A stretch of 64,000 bases of DNA from contig NOWV01000004.1 of assembly GCA_003344405.1 (NCBI GenBank), positions 620,001 to 684,000 on the forward strand, read 5' to 3'. The notes below the pieces were generated by a model that was given only the letters and a program-made list of their open reading frames with translations, searched no databases and was not told where the DNA came from. The DNA is from Trichoplax sp. H2 (taxonomy: Eukaryota > Placozoa > Uniplacotomia > Trichoplacea). The position numbers were made by a program, and so were the translations under genes. Shown here piece after piece: positions 42,801-57,709 of this stretch (the first letter of the stretch is position 1; each line of letters begins with the position of its first letter).

Positions 42801-45800
42801 TCTGCATTTCTTACAATATTATGTCGAATTATTTCAAGCTTCGGAATAGGCCCATGTTTAGTATCTGTATTAGTTTTAGACGTTTTAACGGCTAAGCTGT
42901 TTGAACGAGCTTTGTTGAAGGGTACCTTGTGGAGAATTTCATCTTGCTTTCTAAACAATACTGATTGAATATTTCGTGTAAAAGCTACGGCAGAGGATTT
43001 AAATAACGATGATTGCCGTCTATGCTTCGTTTTCGACTCACGACCAGAAATATAAAAATCTGAATCACCTGACGAATGCTGTGCTGGTATAACAGTTATA
43101 GATTTTGCAATACCAACGGCTAAATGGGCTTGAGCCAAACGCAATTTATTGGTTAAGTAAGTTCCATATAAAGTTGATAAACCACTTGATATCGGTTTTT
43201 CAAGTAACTGAGAGATAATTTTATAATTCTTTTCGTCCGTTAACGGTCTTGCACTAACAAATCGCAAAAGAGTAGCGGTTGACTCCGGCTGCCTAAAATG
43301 ACTGTCTTCTATTTTCGGGACTTTTTCGCCATTCAGCGTTTGCCCTAATACTAGTAACGCCTCGGTGTAGTAGCCAAGATCTGTTAATGCTATTATGCGA
43401 AGTATCCTTGCCTCAACCGCGGCTTTAGCATCACGACAGATGTAAGTTGCTAAGTACTGATACAGTATCAGCACTGGAAAAGCTCTTAATTGATAATTTG
43501 ATCTAGTTAACTCATAAGCAACATATCGCAAGGCTCCAAGAAGTGAGCTTCCATCGCAGCGAAAATAGTCAGAGAAAAGATCGATACCTGATAATAGTTC
43601 AGGCGAAATATGATCTCCAATCTCATAAAACGCGTAGTCAGTGTCAGCAGACGGATGAGGAAGTGAAGTGGCAAATAAACCTTTGAATAAAGTTGCTGCT
43701 AACAGGCAACAGTCAAGACGTATACCAAGATCGGTGGAATGAATAAATTGTGCAATATCAGCTGCGATGATACCGACTTTAAGGCATCCCCATATTCCAC
43801 AGCGATCCAATGCAATATAATGATGTCTTGACTCTGCTTTATCTCGAAATATACCACGCCAGTTGGCTAAAGCATCAGGCTTTTTTAACAAGGCATCAAG
43901 AGACCCTGACCACCATTTCAAGGCCATTTTTATATCACCTGCATGAAACATTAAATTGCCTAATTCTTGCATCATTTGCGCAATTAGGCCATTATCTTTT
44001 TGATGCTGTAGGAGTTCAATAGTTTTTTGATAAGCAGATAAAACAACATTAAATTGTGTCTCCTTCAAGGGAACACAATGCAGACTAGGCATACTCTTAA
44101 ATTTTTCGTTGTAAATGTCTTTGGGAGAATCAATTACTTGTTCTTGATCATGAAATGTATTTTCTGATCCATCTGAATAGGGAGTGTTGTGACCATTTCT
44201 TGATCGTATTCTACCAGCTACATATCGAAGTAATAATTGGCGACAATGTTGCACGCATCTTGCTGTGTAGCTAGCGCTATTAAGATATTGTCGTAATACT
44301 CCTAAACTCCTCCCTACGTCAAGTGAAATATTAGTAACTTTGAGCGCATCATTACTATTCTCGTAAACGTTTATACGATCAAACGTCATATCGGATGATC
44401 TCGTTGGAGGTGTTGACTGATTTACAGTATTAGAATTTACATTTTTAGAAGAATTATACATTGTTTTTATTGTCGTACGATAAGAATCAGGTAACTGGCC
44501 ATGATTAGCTAATATTCGAGCCGCAATTCTTCGCTGTGCAACAACTTGGAGAGGAACGATAATGTTGGCGTACTTGTCTCCTGTTATATTGTTAAATCTT
44601 ATACATAAATCAGCTAAGTGTTCCCATCGACCCTCCAGGTATATGTGCTGTATGCTAGTTAATATCACCTTCGAAACCCACCTCAAATCTAATTTTGTTC
44701 CATCATCGAGGGGGCTCTCGAAAAAAAGACCTGAGCCACCCGTTTCGTTTTTAAGTTCTCCAAAATACCCAGTTAAATGATCTGTATCAACTATATCCAG
44801 TCTCATCATACGCCGGCTAGATAATTCTTTTTCTTCGCCTTGAATCTGCTCTATCATATCAAGAATATTATCGGCAAGTCGGTAACAGTGCCGCCAGAGA
44901 ATATTTCTAACACTATCAAAGTGCAATGGTGTGGAACCATTAGGTAACTCAGGAGAAAATTCATTTCCGTATACACAGTAGTACGCTAAACAATGCTGAT
45001 ATATACTATTAATGCAATTCCACATTGAACGAGCTGCATTTTGCAATAGTATCCAATGCCTACCACGGTGTGCTAGAGTGATTGCTCGTGAAAAACACGT
45101 AAAAATTTTTTTTACTAGATCCAATGATTGTTGAGTGTACATCTCATTCTCTGCTTCATCGACAATTCTTTGACCTCGTTGATATTTCTTAGCTATAGGC
45201 GCAGAATTAGTAACTTCAGAGCGCCCATTCAGATTTTTCTCCGGAGAGGGCTGTAAGTTGTTGATAATTTCTGGTTCTCGAGTTGCAGCTACAGTTGCTG
45301 GTCGATCGTCATCCTTATCGCTTTTATCTGTGTTATCATCAGAATTGACTTCGTGATCATTCTCATCAATAAACCATCGGAGAGGGTTACCGTCCCATTC
45401 TATTAAGACCTTTCCAATGTTAAGCAAACCTAACCAATCGTAATCAATGATGTTATTTAAGAGTGCGAAATCGAAGTCAGTTAATTTTCGCCATGCTTCC
45501 AATCGATTTATCAAAATAGTAAAATTACATAAACCCAATTGTATATTTAGCTGGCTTCTCCAAGCCATTTCCTCACTGCTAACTTGTCGCAACCGTCGAC
45601 GGCGGCACGCAGCACGCCAAAAATCTGGCAAGATATTTTTTAAAATTTGAATTGCAGCCATTTCATCATCATTCCTTTCTCGTCTCTCCTTAGTTCTGCT
45701 TGTGCTTCTCTCATGTCGCCTTAAATGACTCGGTCGCACGGCTGTGCGACCATAGTAGTCATTTTGTTGACGCGCAGAATCAGGTTTGTCGTCTACAAAA

Positions 45801-48800
45801 TTACTTCGTAAATATTTCTGTGAAATTGTTGAATCTTGCTGTTGATGATGTGAATATTCGATAACTGCTGCACCATACCGTTTGCTATCCTCATTTCCAC
45901 CACCCGCATTTTGACGTAAAACATTTGTATTTTTTACAAGTATCATTTCATTGCGCCTTTGAAGCCAATGAAATGTTTCCGTTGACCATTCAAGTATAAG
46001 CTCCGCATGGCCTTCTTGCGATGCTTTGACCACAATATGCACAAAAAATTCAAGAAACCGAGCACGACGACGAAACTTGGTTACTTCACGATAAGCCAAC
46101 GGAGCAGGTAAATTTTGTATATACGCGTATAAAACTGATTCATCTTCTGCACCTGTCAATTCTTCGCGCCCGTGCATTTTTGAGCTGTTCATATGTACCA
46201 TAAGAGCTTCTAGAGCTTTCAGTTCATCATTAGGTTTTTCGTTCGGATATGGATCACTTTCTTTTTCTTTACCGCTTCGTTGCTTTTTCTTTTTCTTTTT
46301 TGACTTATATAGGGTATTGTGAGATAATGATCCACCTGCTGGATAAAGTGTCCTACCATCAACCACTTTAGAAAGTGACGCAATCGATTTATTATCAATT
46401 ATCTGCGAAGCAGTTGCGACATTGGCAGATTCATTCAAATTAATGGTTTCTTCATGATCATTATCGGTTGGCTGGGTTTCCGGTGTGCTATCAATTGATA
46501 GTAGTTTCTTCGTCGCCTCATTAATAGAATCAGCTAACTTTTTTTGTCTAGTTACGCGTAAACATAGGGCAACAAAATAATCAATACTGGCTACCATACG
46601 ATGTAGTGAATCGGTCGTAGTGGGATTGCGCCTTCGAAATGTCGCCGGTGGCAACTCGTGCATAACACAGTGGCACCTTAAAAGAATACGAATTACTGCA
46701 AATGATGGGACTTGCAGCTGTATAAATGGTGCTAATAGCCCATAGCATTGAACCAACACTTGTATCATCAAAATAGAATCATTCAACCATCCTGCAATCT
46801 CAAATGCAATTACCATGTGTTCGCATTCACGTGTCCGGGCTATTTGCCCTGGATACAGTGGTCCGTCATCGCACAATGTGTTGCAATATAACGACTTTTC
46901 ACGAATATGACAATCCGAGTCAATAAAAATGGTTTGAAAGAACTGACGTAAAAGAATATGCGAACAATTTATAACTTTTAACTTTTTAAGCCGTCGTAGT
47001 CTTACAACAACTTCTTCACTAATTCGCTCTATGTAGAATTGAGAAGGTTTCGTTGGTATATCTTCAACAAAGTTCTCCCATAATATAGTAGCACATGATT
47101 TAGCAATCGCATATGCCCCGACTTGATAAGCCACCTGACAAAGGAGAGCATAGCCCATCATTACTTGCGCGGGACTAGAGGCAACAATCGGACGGGTAGA
47201 GATGCCAACGTTATTGCCAATTAGAGTGCCATCAATAGTGTAAGCCGCAAATGCAAAAGTATAGCGATCGTTAGGTGTTAGATCGGTAACCTGAATTTCA
47301 CATGAATTTTTATCAGCTGGGATTAAGATGCCCGTACCGGACAATTGATAATCGCCCAATCGTGCTTTAACATTGCTTCCGCTGGCATTCCGACCAAATA
47401 AGCAGTAATAAGCGATTTTACTGCCATCAGATGGAACAAATGGTGCAGGTTTGAATATCATGGTTTGACCAGACCGATGAAGTAGCTGAGGTGTAGGTGG
47501 AACTGTGCCTTCGACAGTTTTTTCTTGGTACTTAGAACTTATCACCGTATTTGCTTCATTTTTCTGTAATTGAGATAACAATTCGTAAGTGTGTTCCAAG
47601 GTCTGACGTTCATACTCACTAAGGGTAGCACCCGTTTCATGATTAAGCCCAACAAGCTGCATCAGGAATAAAGCTTTGGTAAAAGTGTTGCTACCATATT
47701 TTTTCTTAATGTCTTCTTCTGAATATGACGGCATGTTAATCTCTTCTTTAACCGGCGTTGTATTGCAAGGACGGCGAATCTTAGCTTTTGTCTTTCTCGT
47801 TACATCTATCTGTATTCTAGATAATTTTAAGAGGATACGCAACAGAACGAAAGAAATTTCCGCTTGCAATGATAATATTGTGTCATATTGTGTTGCAGTC
47901 TTGTCCAGAGGAGGAGCGTTGTCCTTTGAACTGTGAAGGGTATTTTTATTTTTGTTTCCATTAATTACATGAGATTCTTTTTCATTATGCTGTCGCTTAG
48001 CCTCATTGCCGTTATCTGACATCCGACTTGCGGCTGCAATGTAAGTATCTGCTGATTTATCTATTTCTTGCAATACATTTTCCAAAACATTTCCAGCTTT
48101 TATCAAGCAGTAATATGCACTTGTAGGATCGAAGCTTAAAGGGTACGAGGAAACATCGTCTAATAAATTACTCAGTTCTGTTACTGATTCTCGGTTAGCT
48201 TCGTTTTCTATATCTGCATCTTCAACAACTAGGGTAGGTTTGATAGGATTTCGAATCATGCTGCCTTCAAACTGCACACTATTTTCATATTTATTTTGAC
48301 TTCCCCTTATAAAACTGTCATTATGACGATTACTTAATGCAGAACTGCTACCAAGATTTTCACGATCCGTACGGATGTCGCCGTTGTAACTAATTTTACT
48401 GCTCTTGTTAGCTTCCCTTAGTGTTACAGTAGGTGCTGTATTAGAATTGACTCTTATATTACCAAGTGCAGCACTACTTGAAGTCTGATATCCTGTAGTA
48501 GATCGATCACTATTTTTCCCTGAAGTGATTACGGTTTGATAACCTACAACCATACCGGCAGAAGGCATTTCGGCCACGCACTCTAGAAGCAATGCTAAGC
48601 GCAAAGCTGTTTCACCCGCACCTATTGGATCTATTAGAGTGGCATTGCTGACGTTCATAATTCGATTAGAAACTTCTAGTAGTCGAATCCACTGCATTTA
48701 TATGGCCATAATAATGAATAAACAGAAAAATGCAATAAACTAAAGTGGTGTACATTGAATATAAATGTAATTTAAATATCCGTAAATATTTTATAGCGAC

Positions 48801-51655
48801 TAACCTTGATAGAATTATCATCGTTAATTATATGACGACAATTATCATACGTAGGAGAAACCACACGGTTGAAATGAGACTTACAGTGAGATCGCAGCAT
48901 TAGCGCTGCATCTGCAATCACCTCAGAGTCATGTATTTTTAACGCTTCCTAAAGTAACAATAAATAAACATACGATATTTATGCTACCTGTATGTGTTTT
49001 CGTCACCCTAAGGACAGTGCCTGTTTTACCTGATAGGGTATCTCTAAACAGCTTTCGATAACATCTGCAAATCTCAAAAGATCATCTAAAAGACAGGAAT
49101 GTTTATTGGGTGGAATACCTGAAATAAAGATTATTTATATAGGAAACTTTGAAAAGATTCTGAAAAGGCGTACAGTAAATATTAAAATAGTTTCAGTAAC
49201 AATAAGTAATAATCATATAGTAATGCACGTATCTTTAACCATGAATTGAACAAGATACGTCATGTACTCAGGTCCTGGAAATGTTTTTTAATACTGTACT
49301 GTAAATGCATTTTCGGATTGGTTATTTATTTACTGTTAATACCGCTAATGGATCGATCTTGCTTCGCATCTTGATCATTGAGAGCCTCAAAAGGCATCGT
49401 ACCCTCTTCTTGATTAGCCGAATTTTCAGCTTTAGCCGTATGTGTCTGACTGAAGATTATATTTCTGTATGATATCATTAACTGTAAAATTTTATAATCT
49501 GCAAGGCTGTGATAATCTTTTCGATCCTAAGAGTATAAATAATATAAAGACATCTTAGTGTGACAGGTTATTTCTACAAATAATGAAAATCTCATGTTGC
49601 TGTAGATTTTGTGACGAATATACGCCTAATCACCTTAAGGAAGGAAAGAATTGGGTCACAAAGAGTATTAAACGTGTCCCAGTGTTCAAAAGAGAAGGCC
49701 GCCTTGACAAACCTCGTAGCCGCAATTAAGGTCACTCCGTTACCACCTTTAAATCCATGTTTAATTAGAATAGAAATGAATTATCAAGATTAAAAATCCT
49801 GAAAGATCACATACCTTTTATTGCTAAATCTATCTGAGAGACTCTCCTTGAATCATCTTTATGATCAATAACGTTGATATTGATGGCTACTCTATCCTTA
49901 CTGTGGTACAGAAGTTCTAATCCAGCATAGAATAATTCATTGTATACTTCGAATTCGTCAGCATCGAATGAGACAGATCCAATATGCAAAGTACGTCGAT
50001 GAGAATGGTATTGTAAACCTTCCAAAACAGCAAGAAAATGAGCGGAGCTGCCGATAAATGTGTCATTAATTAATCTTTCCGTCAAGGTTCTTGGCCAGGC
50101 CTGGTTCTTAATGTCGGACAAATTTTGTTTCAACCGTGGCCTGAGTTGACCTTTAGATTTTCTACGTGAATCAATACATATCCGACGAAATATCATTAAA
50201 TTCATTTTCATTAAGGCCTCCTTAAAGATTTGATCATTGCTGATAGAAACTCCCAACGCGCTCATCTGTTCTAATTGTATTAAATCATTTATTTTACTAA
50301 TTCCTCGCTTCGCGAACAATTCTGCGTTATGATGTAATTTAAGGTCGAAGTAGCATTGACATACGCCTAAGTAAAGTGTTGTTCTCCAAGGTAAGTACTT
50401 AGTACTCATTAAAGGTAAAGTAGACTCCATACAAAGACATCCCCATAACATATATTCTAGTGCTAAGCTAGATTGCTCATAATGCATAAGTAAACGGCAG
50501 ATATTATAGATGTGGACTATGCCATTGTGAAGAAGCCAACACAGAGATTCCCTCTTTAAAATTATCTGACTTGTTACTCTTAAACACTGCAATGATTTTA
50601 ACGCCTGTATCACTGTTCTCGAATTCTGAAGTTTCGTATCTTGCGCTAGGGCACTAAAAAATCTTGAAATTGCTTCACCCAACAATGCACGAAGCGTTAA
50701 TTTAGCTACTGGATTATCGAGACCTGTAGGCAGAAAAACTTGTTGTACTTGATCTAAATCTTTGCTGATATGTACTATTGAATGATTCGAAAATTGTCCA
50801 AGGTATCTCGAATAGCAGAGACTAAATGCCATTTGGTATTGCTGATAATAATGAAAGAACCAAAGTTAAACTATTATTAACGACTTTAAAACCAATCAAA
50901 ACTGCATCATGTCTTATACTATATATACATTATCACATGAAAATATTAACGGTTCAGTTGAAAAGTAGAACCAGTTACGCCTATTTACCTTTTCTTTTAG
51001 TAGGAAATCACCAACGTCAAGCAATCTTTCGTAAAAAAGGTTACGCGGTAGTCGATTTTCATAATTATTCCATATTTTGAATAGTGCAGAATATCTATAT
51101 GATTGTTTGTAGTAACATATATACTGAGTGAATTTATATGTAAATATAACGTAAACCCTTATATTAATAAGTATCAGCTTAATACTAATCGGTACAGATA
51201 CAGCATAAGTATTCTCGTATAATGATAGTAAAGGAAACAGCAAGCGAAGAAAAGAAAAGAATCTCAACTCCGAAAAACAGTATCGTACTTCAGTATACAA
51301 TGTTCCAAAGTAGGTTTTATAGTAATTAGATAAGAGTACATAATATTGTATTTATATATATATTTAATAACGGTATTCAACGAAAATTTGACCAGAATCA
51401 CTGATTTTAATGACTCTACAATGTTACAGTGAAATTATAACAAATTTAATAACGAAATAACCTTCTGGATTGTATATTGTTGGCTTGCTTAGTTATCGAA
51501 TCATCGTAAGTTGTTGGACGAAAAAATTTAAGAAAACATTCAAGCTCCTGTTCGAAAGCCAATAGCACCGGATTATGATTACTCACGTCACCATAAAATG
51601 CAGCATTTTGCAGCTTAGCTTTTTTTATAGCAATTTTAGTTGCATGAACTGCCAT
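39863..51655 (-). CDS. CFAP54: Cilia- and flagella-associated protein 54 (CFAP54)
   Basis: Eight coding exons: 51462-51655, 50989-51094, 49815-50841, 49634-49746, 49343-49526, 49030-49118, 48805-48948 and 39863-48691; phases agree and give 3561 codons. The N-terminal third matches human CFAP54: ERLLDVGDFLLKEK, SLCYSRYLGQFSN, LALEYMLWGCLCMESTLP, LGVCQCYFDLK, AWPRTLTERLI and VKAAFSFEHWDTF. The giant exon starts at WIRLLEVSNRIMNVS, holds a fibronectin-III-like region at about residues 1030-1120 (ILIPADKNSCEIQVTDLTPN) and a Lys-rich stretch (SKKKKKKQRSGKEKE), and is mostly TPR-like helices. CFAP54 is a C1a projection subunit of the axonemal central pair, required for ciliary beating. The last exon is 8829 nt without an intron, while the first 1.9 kb of coding sequence is cut by seven introns. 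Confidence 0.95.
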
Positions 51656-53509
51656 ATTTATCGCCTAAATTTGCATACAATTTTCGCGTATGTATGCGAT
51701 CAAGTCGTATTATAACTAAATTCCTAGCGTATATTAATACTTTTGACTAGAAGTCTATAACGGAATCAATTTACATAGTCGACGAAGGACTGAAACGTAA
51801 TGACAACAATAATAAGCCCAAGTTACTAGAGCTGAATCAGGAAACGGTCATACTGACTGTAGGAAGAGCAGTGTAGCAGCGACTTGCTAAGGTTACCATA
51901 GTAACGCCTTGATAGCAATCATGAGCGGATAAGCTCATGCAGTTAGCTATTACCGTTCATAGACTACTAGGTGTATCAAAGTGACTTTGTTAGTCCCAGG
52001 TCTGTATAGCTATATAACTTACCATTACTATGGTACATTATTTTACGTATTATGACTGATTTTACAGTACTGTATATATGACTGTACCAAAGTCTTTTTT
52101 TTTAAGAACTTTTACTTTTAAATAAATTCTAAAATCAGAATTTCACACTGACTTCATTAAAACGTACATAAATACGTACGTAGTACAGTATGCTTAATAA
52201 AGCCAATACGTTGGCAGGACAAGATTTCCTCTCCCATTTATGGAACGGTAAATTGATAGGTATCACCGTATTTACAATCAATGCCCACATTTGTTTGCAA
52301 TAAGCTCGAAATAGCAAGTGCTGTTCTTGTATAGTACTGTATGCAACTGGCACGTCACCATGCAGTTATTTATAAACTTCCTGTTATTCGCGATGCAGTT
52401 TGGGATGTACCCCTAAATATGATTTCAAATATATTCGGAGAGAACGGAGGTAAAGTAGAATAAAACTCCTATAAGAGTATGGCGAGAACATACGGTATAG
52501 TGCCGTTTATTTTTATTTTATTTTTGTCAAGGCTAAGTATACAGGTATTTGCTAAGACTTCTGTAAGTAATGATTACCATTTATGACTAGATTTCATCTT
52601 CCGAACTTCGTTATGTAAGATATCACCTGCTATTTATAGTATGACTAGTACTCTGATACATCATATACGTGCATGCACGTTTAGAGTAGAAGTCTTTTTC
52701 TGCCATTCAGCGACAGGTGTGGCCTGCTTTATGCACTTCCCGCTATATTAGCAAGAAATCCTTAGTCTTAAAGTTTGACTACTTTGCAATGCGGAGTGCG
52801 CTAGTGTGATATTATGAAGGTTGCAATATCAACATACCATTGGTGATAAATTATACATAATTAGTACTATGTTCTACTGTACACTGGACTAAACAGATTA
52901 GAAATTCCGTCTCGTTTTTCAGTCATGACAGCGACTTAGATACCAGGGACTACTAAAAAGAGAAGGGCAGCAAATGACCGTTCATTGATAAATATGAGGG
53001 TCAGTTTTTTTTGCTGGTTATTTTCTTATAGTAGCACATGAATGTAGCCAATCAACTCAAGGCTCACTTGCAAACGCAGAAACAAATAGACTTGTAGCAA
53101 TGCTTTACAGTGCTTTGCAATTTCCAAATTTTTACTCTGAAATCCGAAATTCTTTCACACGCCCAATTCTATCTCCAATCCGAAATCTATTTAACGCAAT
53201 TTATAAGTCCGACTCTGTCACGTTCTGTAATAGTTACATAATTAGTATGTTACCTTCTTTCTATATATGGTTAAATATCACGATGTTATTATCACGTCAT
53301 GCGTATATAGATGTAGTTATGGTACTATATTAAGCTTATCTATATATGTATTCTCATGTTGCCATACTCGGTATGATATCCTATTTATAATATCTAAACT
53401 AGGGAAACCTTTCTCTTAGTGATGATCTTGTGATCTACGCCAGTAGATCAAAGGTCACAATAAAGAAAGTATATAAACTCATTATTTTAACAATAAAGTT
53501 AGTTCTTCA

Positions 53510-53529
53510 NNNNNNNNNNNNNNNNNNNN
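53510..53529. other. Assembly gap (20 Ns)
   Basis: Twenty Ns lie exactly between the two copies of the repeated block; the length looks like a placeholder. Confidence 0.98.
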
Positions 53530-53699
53530 AAGTCTTTTTCTGCCATTCAGCGACAGGTGTGGCCTGCTTTATGCACTTCCCGCTATATTAGCAAGAAATC
53601 CTTAGTCTTAAAGTTTGACTACTTTGCAATGCGGAGTGCGCTAGTGTGATATTATAAAGGTTGCAATATCAACATACCATTGGTGATAAATTATACATA

Positions 53700-54198
53700 A
53701 CTAGTGCAAACTCCCGTCGCTTTACTGACGGTTTACGATAATGTGCTCATTTAACAGAGGTTCAGTAACTTTATACCGTACCGTGTAGACCTGTCAGAGG
53801 TTCAGGAACTTCATATCGTGTACTGTGTACAGTACTGTACTACTGTACACTGGACTAAACAGATTAGAAATTCCGTCTCGTTTTTCAGTCATGACAGCGA
53901 CTTAGATACCAGGGACTACTAAAAAGAGAAGGGCAGCAAATGACCGTTCATTGATAAATATGAGGGTCAGTTTTTTTTGCTGGTTATTTTCTTATAGTAG
54001 CACATGAATGTAGCCAATCAACTCAAGGCTCACTTGCAAACGCAGAAACAAATAGACTTGTAGCAATGCTTTACAGTACACGGTATAAAGTTACTGAACC
54101 TCTGACAGGTCTACCTGAGTACGACAAATGGTAATACTATCTGTTAAATGAGCACATTATCGTAAACCGTCAGCAAAGCGACGGGAGTTTGCACTAGT
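53700..54198. mobile_element. MITE-like element with 58-bp terminal inverted repeats
   Basis: The left end (ACTAGTGCAAACTCCCGTCG, 53700-53757) and right end (54141-54198) are inverted copies with one mismatch in 58 bp. A second inverted pair lies just inside (GGTTCAGTAACTTTATACCG at 53759 against its reverse complement near 54081). The termini are ACTAGT palindromes, so a target-site duplication cannot be separated from the ends. No transposase is present in the 500 bp. Family unknown. Confidence 0.75.
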
Positions 54199-55037
54199 AG
54201 TTATATAATTAGTATGTTACCTTCTTTCTATATATGGTTAAATATCACGATGTTATTATCACGTCATGCGTATATAGATGTAGTTATGGTACTATATTAA
54301 GCTTATCTATATATGTATTCTCATGTTGCCATACTCGGTATGATATCCTATTTGTAATGTCTAAACTAGGGAAACCTTTCTCTTAGTGATGATCTTGTGA
54401 TCTACGCCAGTAGATCAAAGGTCACAATAAAGAAAGTATATAATCTCATTATTTTAACAATAAAGTTAGTTCTTCAACTTAATTACTGGGTCTCCTTGCT
54501 GAGTGCAGATCTAGTACTTGTTACAAAATTTGGAAGTTGTAACAGACTCTAATATATGGTTATACAGAATTGTAATCAACAGTAACATCTGACTCGTATA
54601 CTTTATACTTTCATAGTATTTTCGTACTGTTCATACTATGAGAGTATAAATTGACGCTACGCAATTTTCAATACATAATACGCGTAAATTATTACCTACT
54701 GCTTCGTCGCCGATAAATTTCAATTAATAATTATAGTGGAAAGTAAATGAAAATTAGTTATCTAACCCTAATCAAGTAGTTGCTTTTCTACCTACTGTAG
54801 TTATAGAGAAGACATCAGTAACAGTAGCAGCTGCACATTGCCTACTACTTTGCTACAATCTTGGCTTAAAGTCTATAAAAACTGTTGGAGACGGATATTA
54901 CCGTTAATTCCGTTACTTCAGGCGACGATTTCAGTGCTCCACGGTTCACAATTCACAATTCATAATATAATTCACTTTAAATAAATTAAATTACATCATT
55001 TTTCGCTCATCAGTTACAGTCAATCGATTCATGGGCT

Positions 55038-55558
55038 TCTACAGTACAGTACACAGTACTGTACACTGTAGTACAGGTTCTCGGGTGTACAGTACAGTAC
55101 AGTACTGTACTGTATACTGTACTGTACAGTACTCTACAGTAGTGTACTGTAAAATTCTGCACTGTACTGTAGAATTTGCACTCTACTGCTGTACAGTGTA
55201 CAGTGTACAGTTTGTACTGTGTTTACAATACATTGTACTGTGTGTCGAAATTCTTTTTTCACAACTCTCTACAGATTCTGCTCTGTAAAGTTGTTGCTTT
55301 TGGGCCACCGCAGTAGTGTAATGTACAGTACGTACAGTACTGTACTGTATAGTACTGTGCGGTGTGCACTCACTAGTACTGCACTGTACTGTACAGTACA
55401 GTACAGTGTGTACGTACAGTACAGTACGTAGTGTATTAGTACTGTACTGTAGGGGTACTCAAAGTTTTTATACTGTACAGTGTACGTACTGACTGTACAT
55501 TGTACTGTACTGTACACGTAGTCCCCGTACAGTACTGTACACTGTACAGTACCGTAAA
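55038..55558. repeat. GTACW array, ARF 5' flank
   Basis: About 520 bp of array blocks and short inserts, ending some 310 bp upstream of the ARF start codon. Open frames in both directions here are products of the repeat. Confidence 0.87.
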
Positions 55559-55867
55559 ATACTGTTTTTACTCTATTCCTGTATAATAATATAATATAGT
55601 CAGTTCGTAATAAGTTACCTTTTCTTGCGCTTTCACGTCGGTTGCGGCCTAGAAGTCATCTGCGAAGGATAACAAAACCGAGTTATAAATTTACGGAGAA
55701 GTTAGAATTGTTTGATGTTAATTAGTATGCGTTTGTGTTATAGAAACTATATTACTGTATTCTAATCGGATCACAATTAAAAAATCTGCTGAAATAGCTT
55801 ATGTTGGTCTGATTTGTATTTCAAATTTTTTACTTCAGATTATCAATTTACTTAATACTGCAGCGAA

Positions 55868-57709
<1,842 letters not shown>

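Larger units (their letters stand above)
52690..54475. repeat. Two near-identical copies flanking an assembly gap
   Basis: 52690-53509 and 53530-54475 start with the same bases (AAGTCTTTTTCTGCCATTCA) and end with the same bases (AAGTTAGTTCTTCA). They agree base for base over long stretches with few substitutions. The second copy has the MITE termini; the first has different sequence at both places. This looks like two haplotypes, or two unmerged contig ends, laid side by side. Confidence 0.88.
51656..55867. other. Divergent intergenic, CFAP54/ARF, with duplicated block and gap
   Basis: No gene is recognised in 4.2 kb. It contains the duplicated block 52690-54475 around a 20-N gap, a MITE-like element, and a GTACW array (55038-55558). 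A short frame at 54800-54905 (LLLCYNLGLKSIKTVGDGYY) has no family I know and no splice context. Confidence 0.5.

Noticed and set aside
47676-47936. Plus-strand frames within CFAP54
   Set aside because: Antisense shadows of the long CFAP54 exon.
54790-54905. Short frame LLLCYNLGLKSIKTVGDGYY considered as a transposase or gene remnant
   Set aside because: Too short, no flanking exon, no recognised family.
55031-55517. Three overlapping open frames on both strands
   Set aside because: Same array artefact; both strands give similar Tyr/Cys/Thr/Val strings because the repeat is self-complementary.
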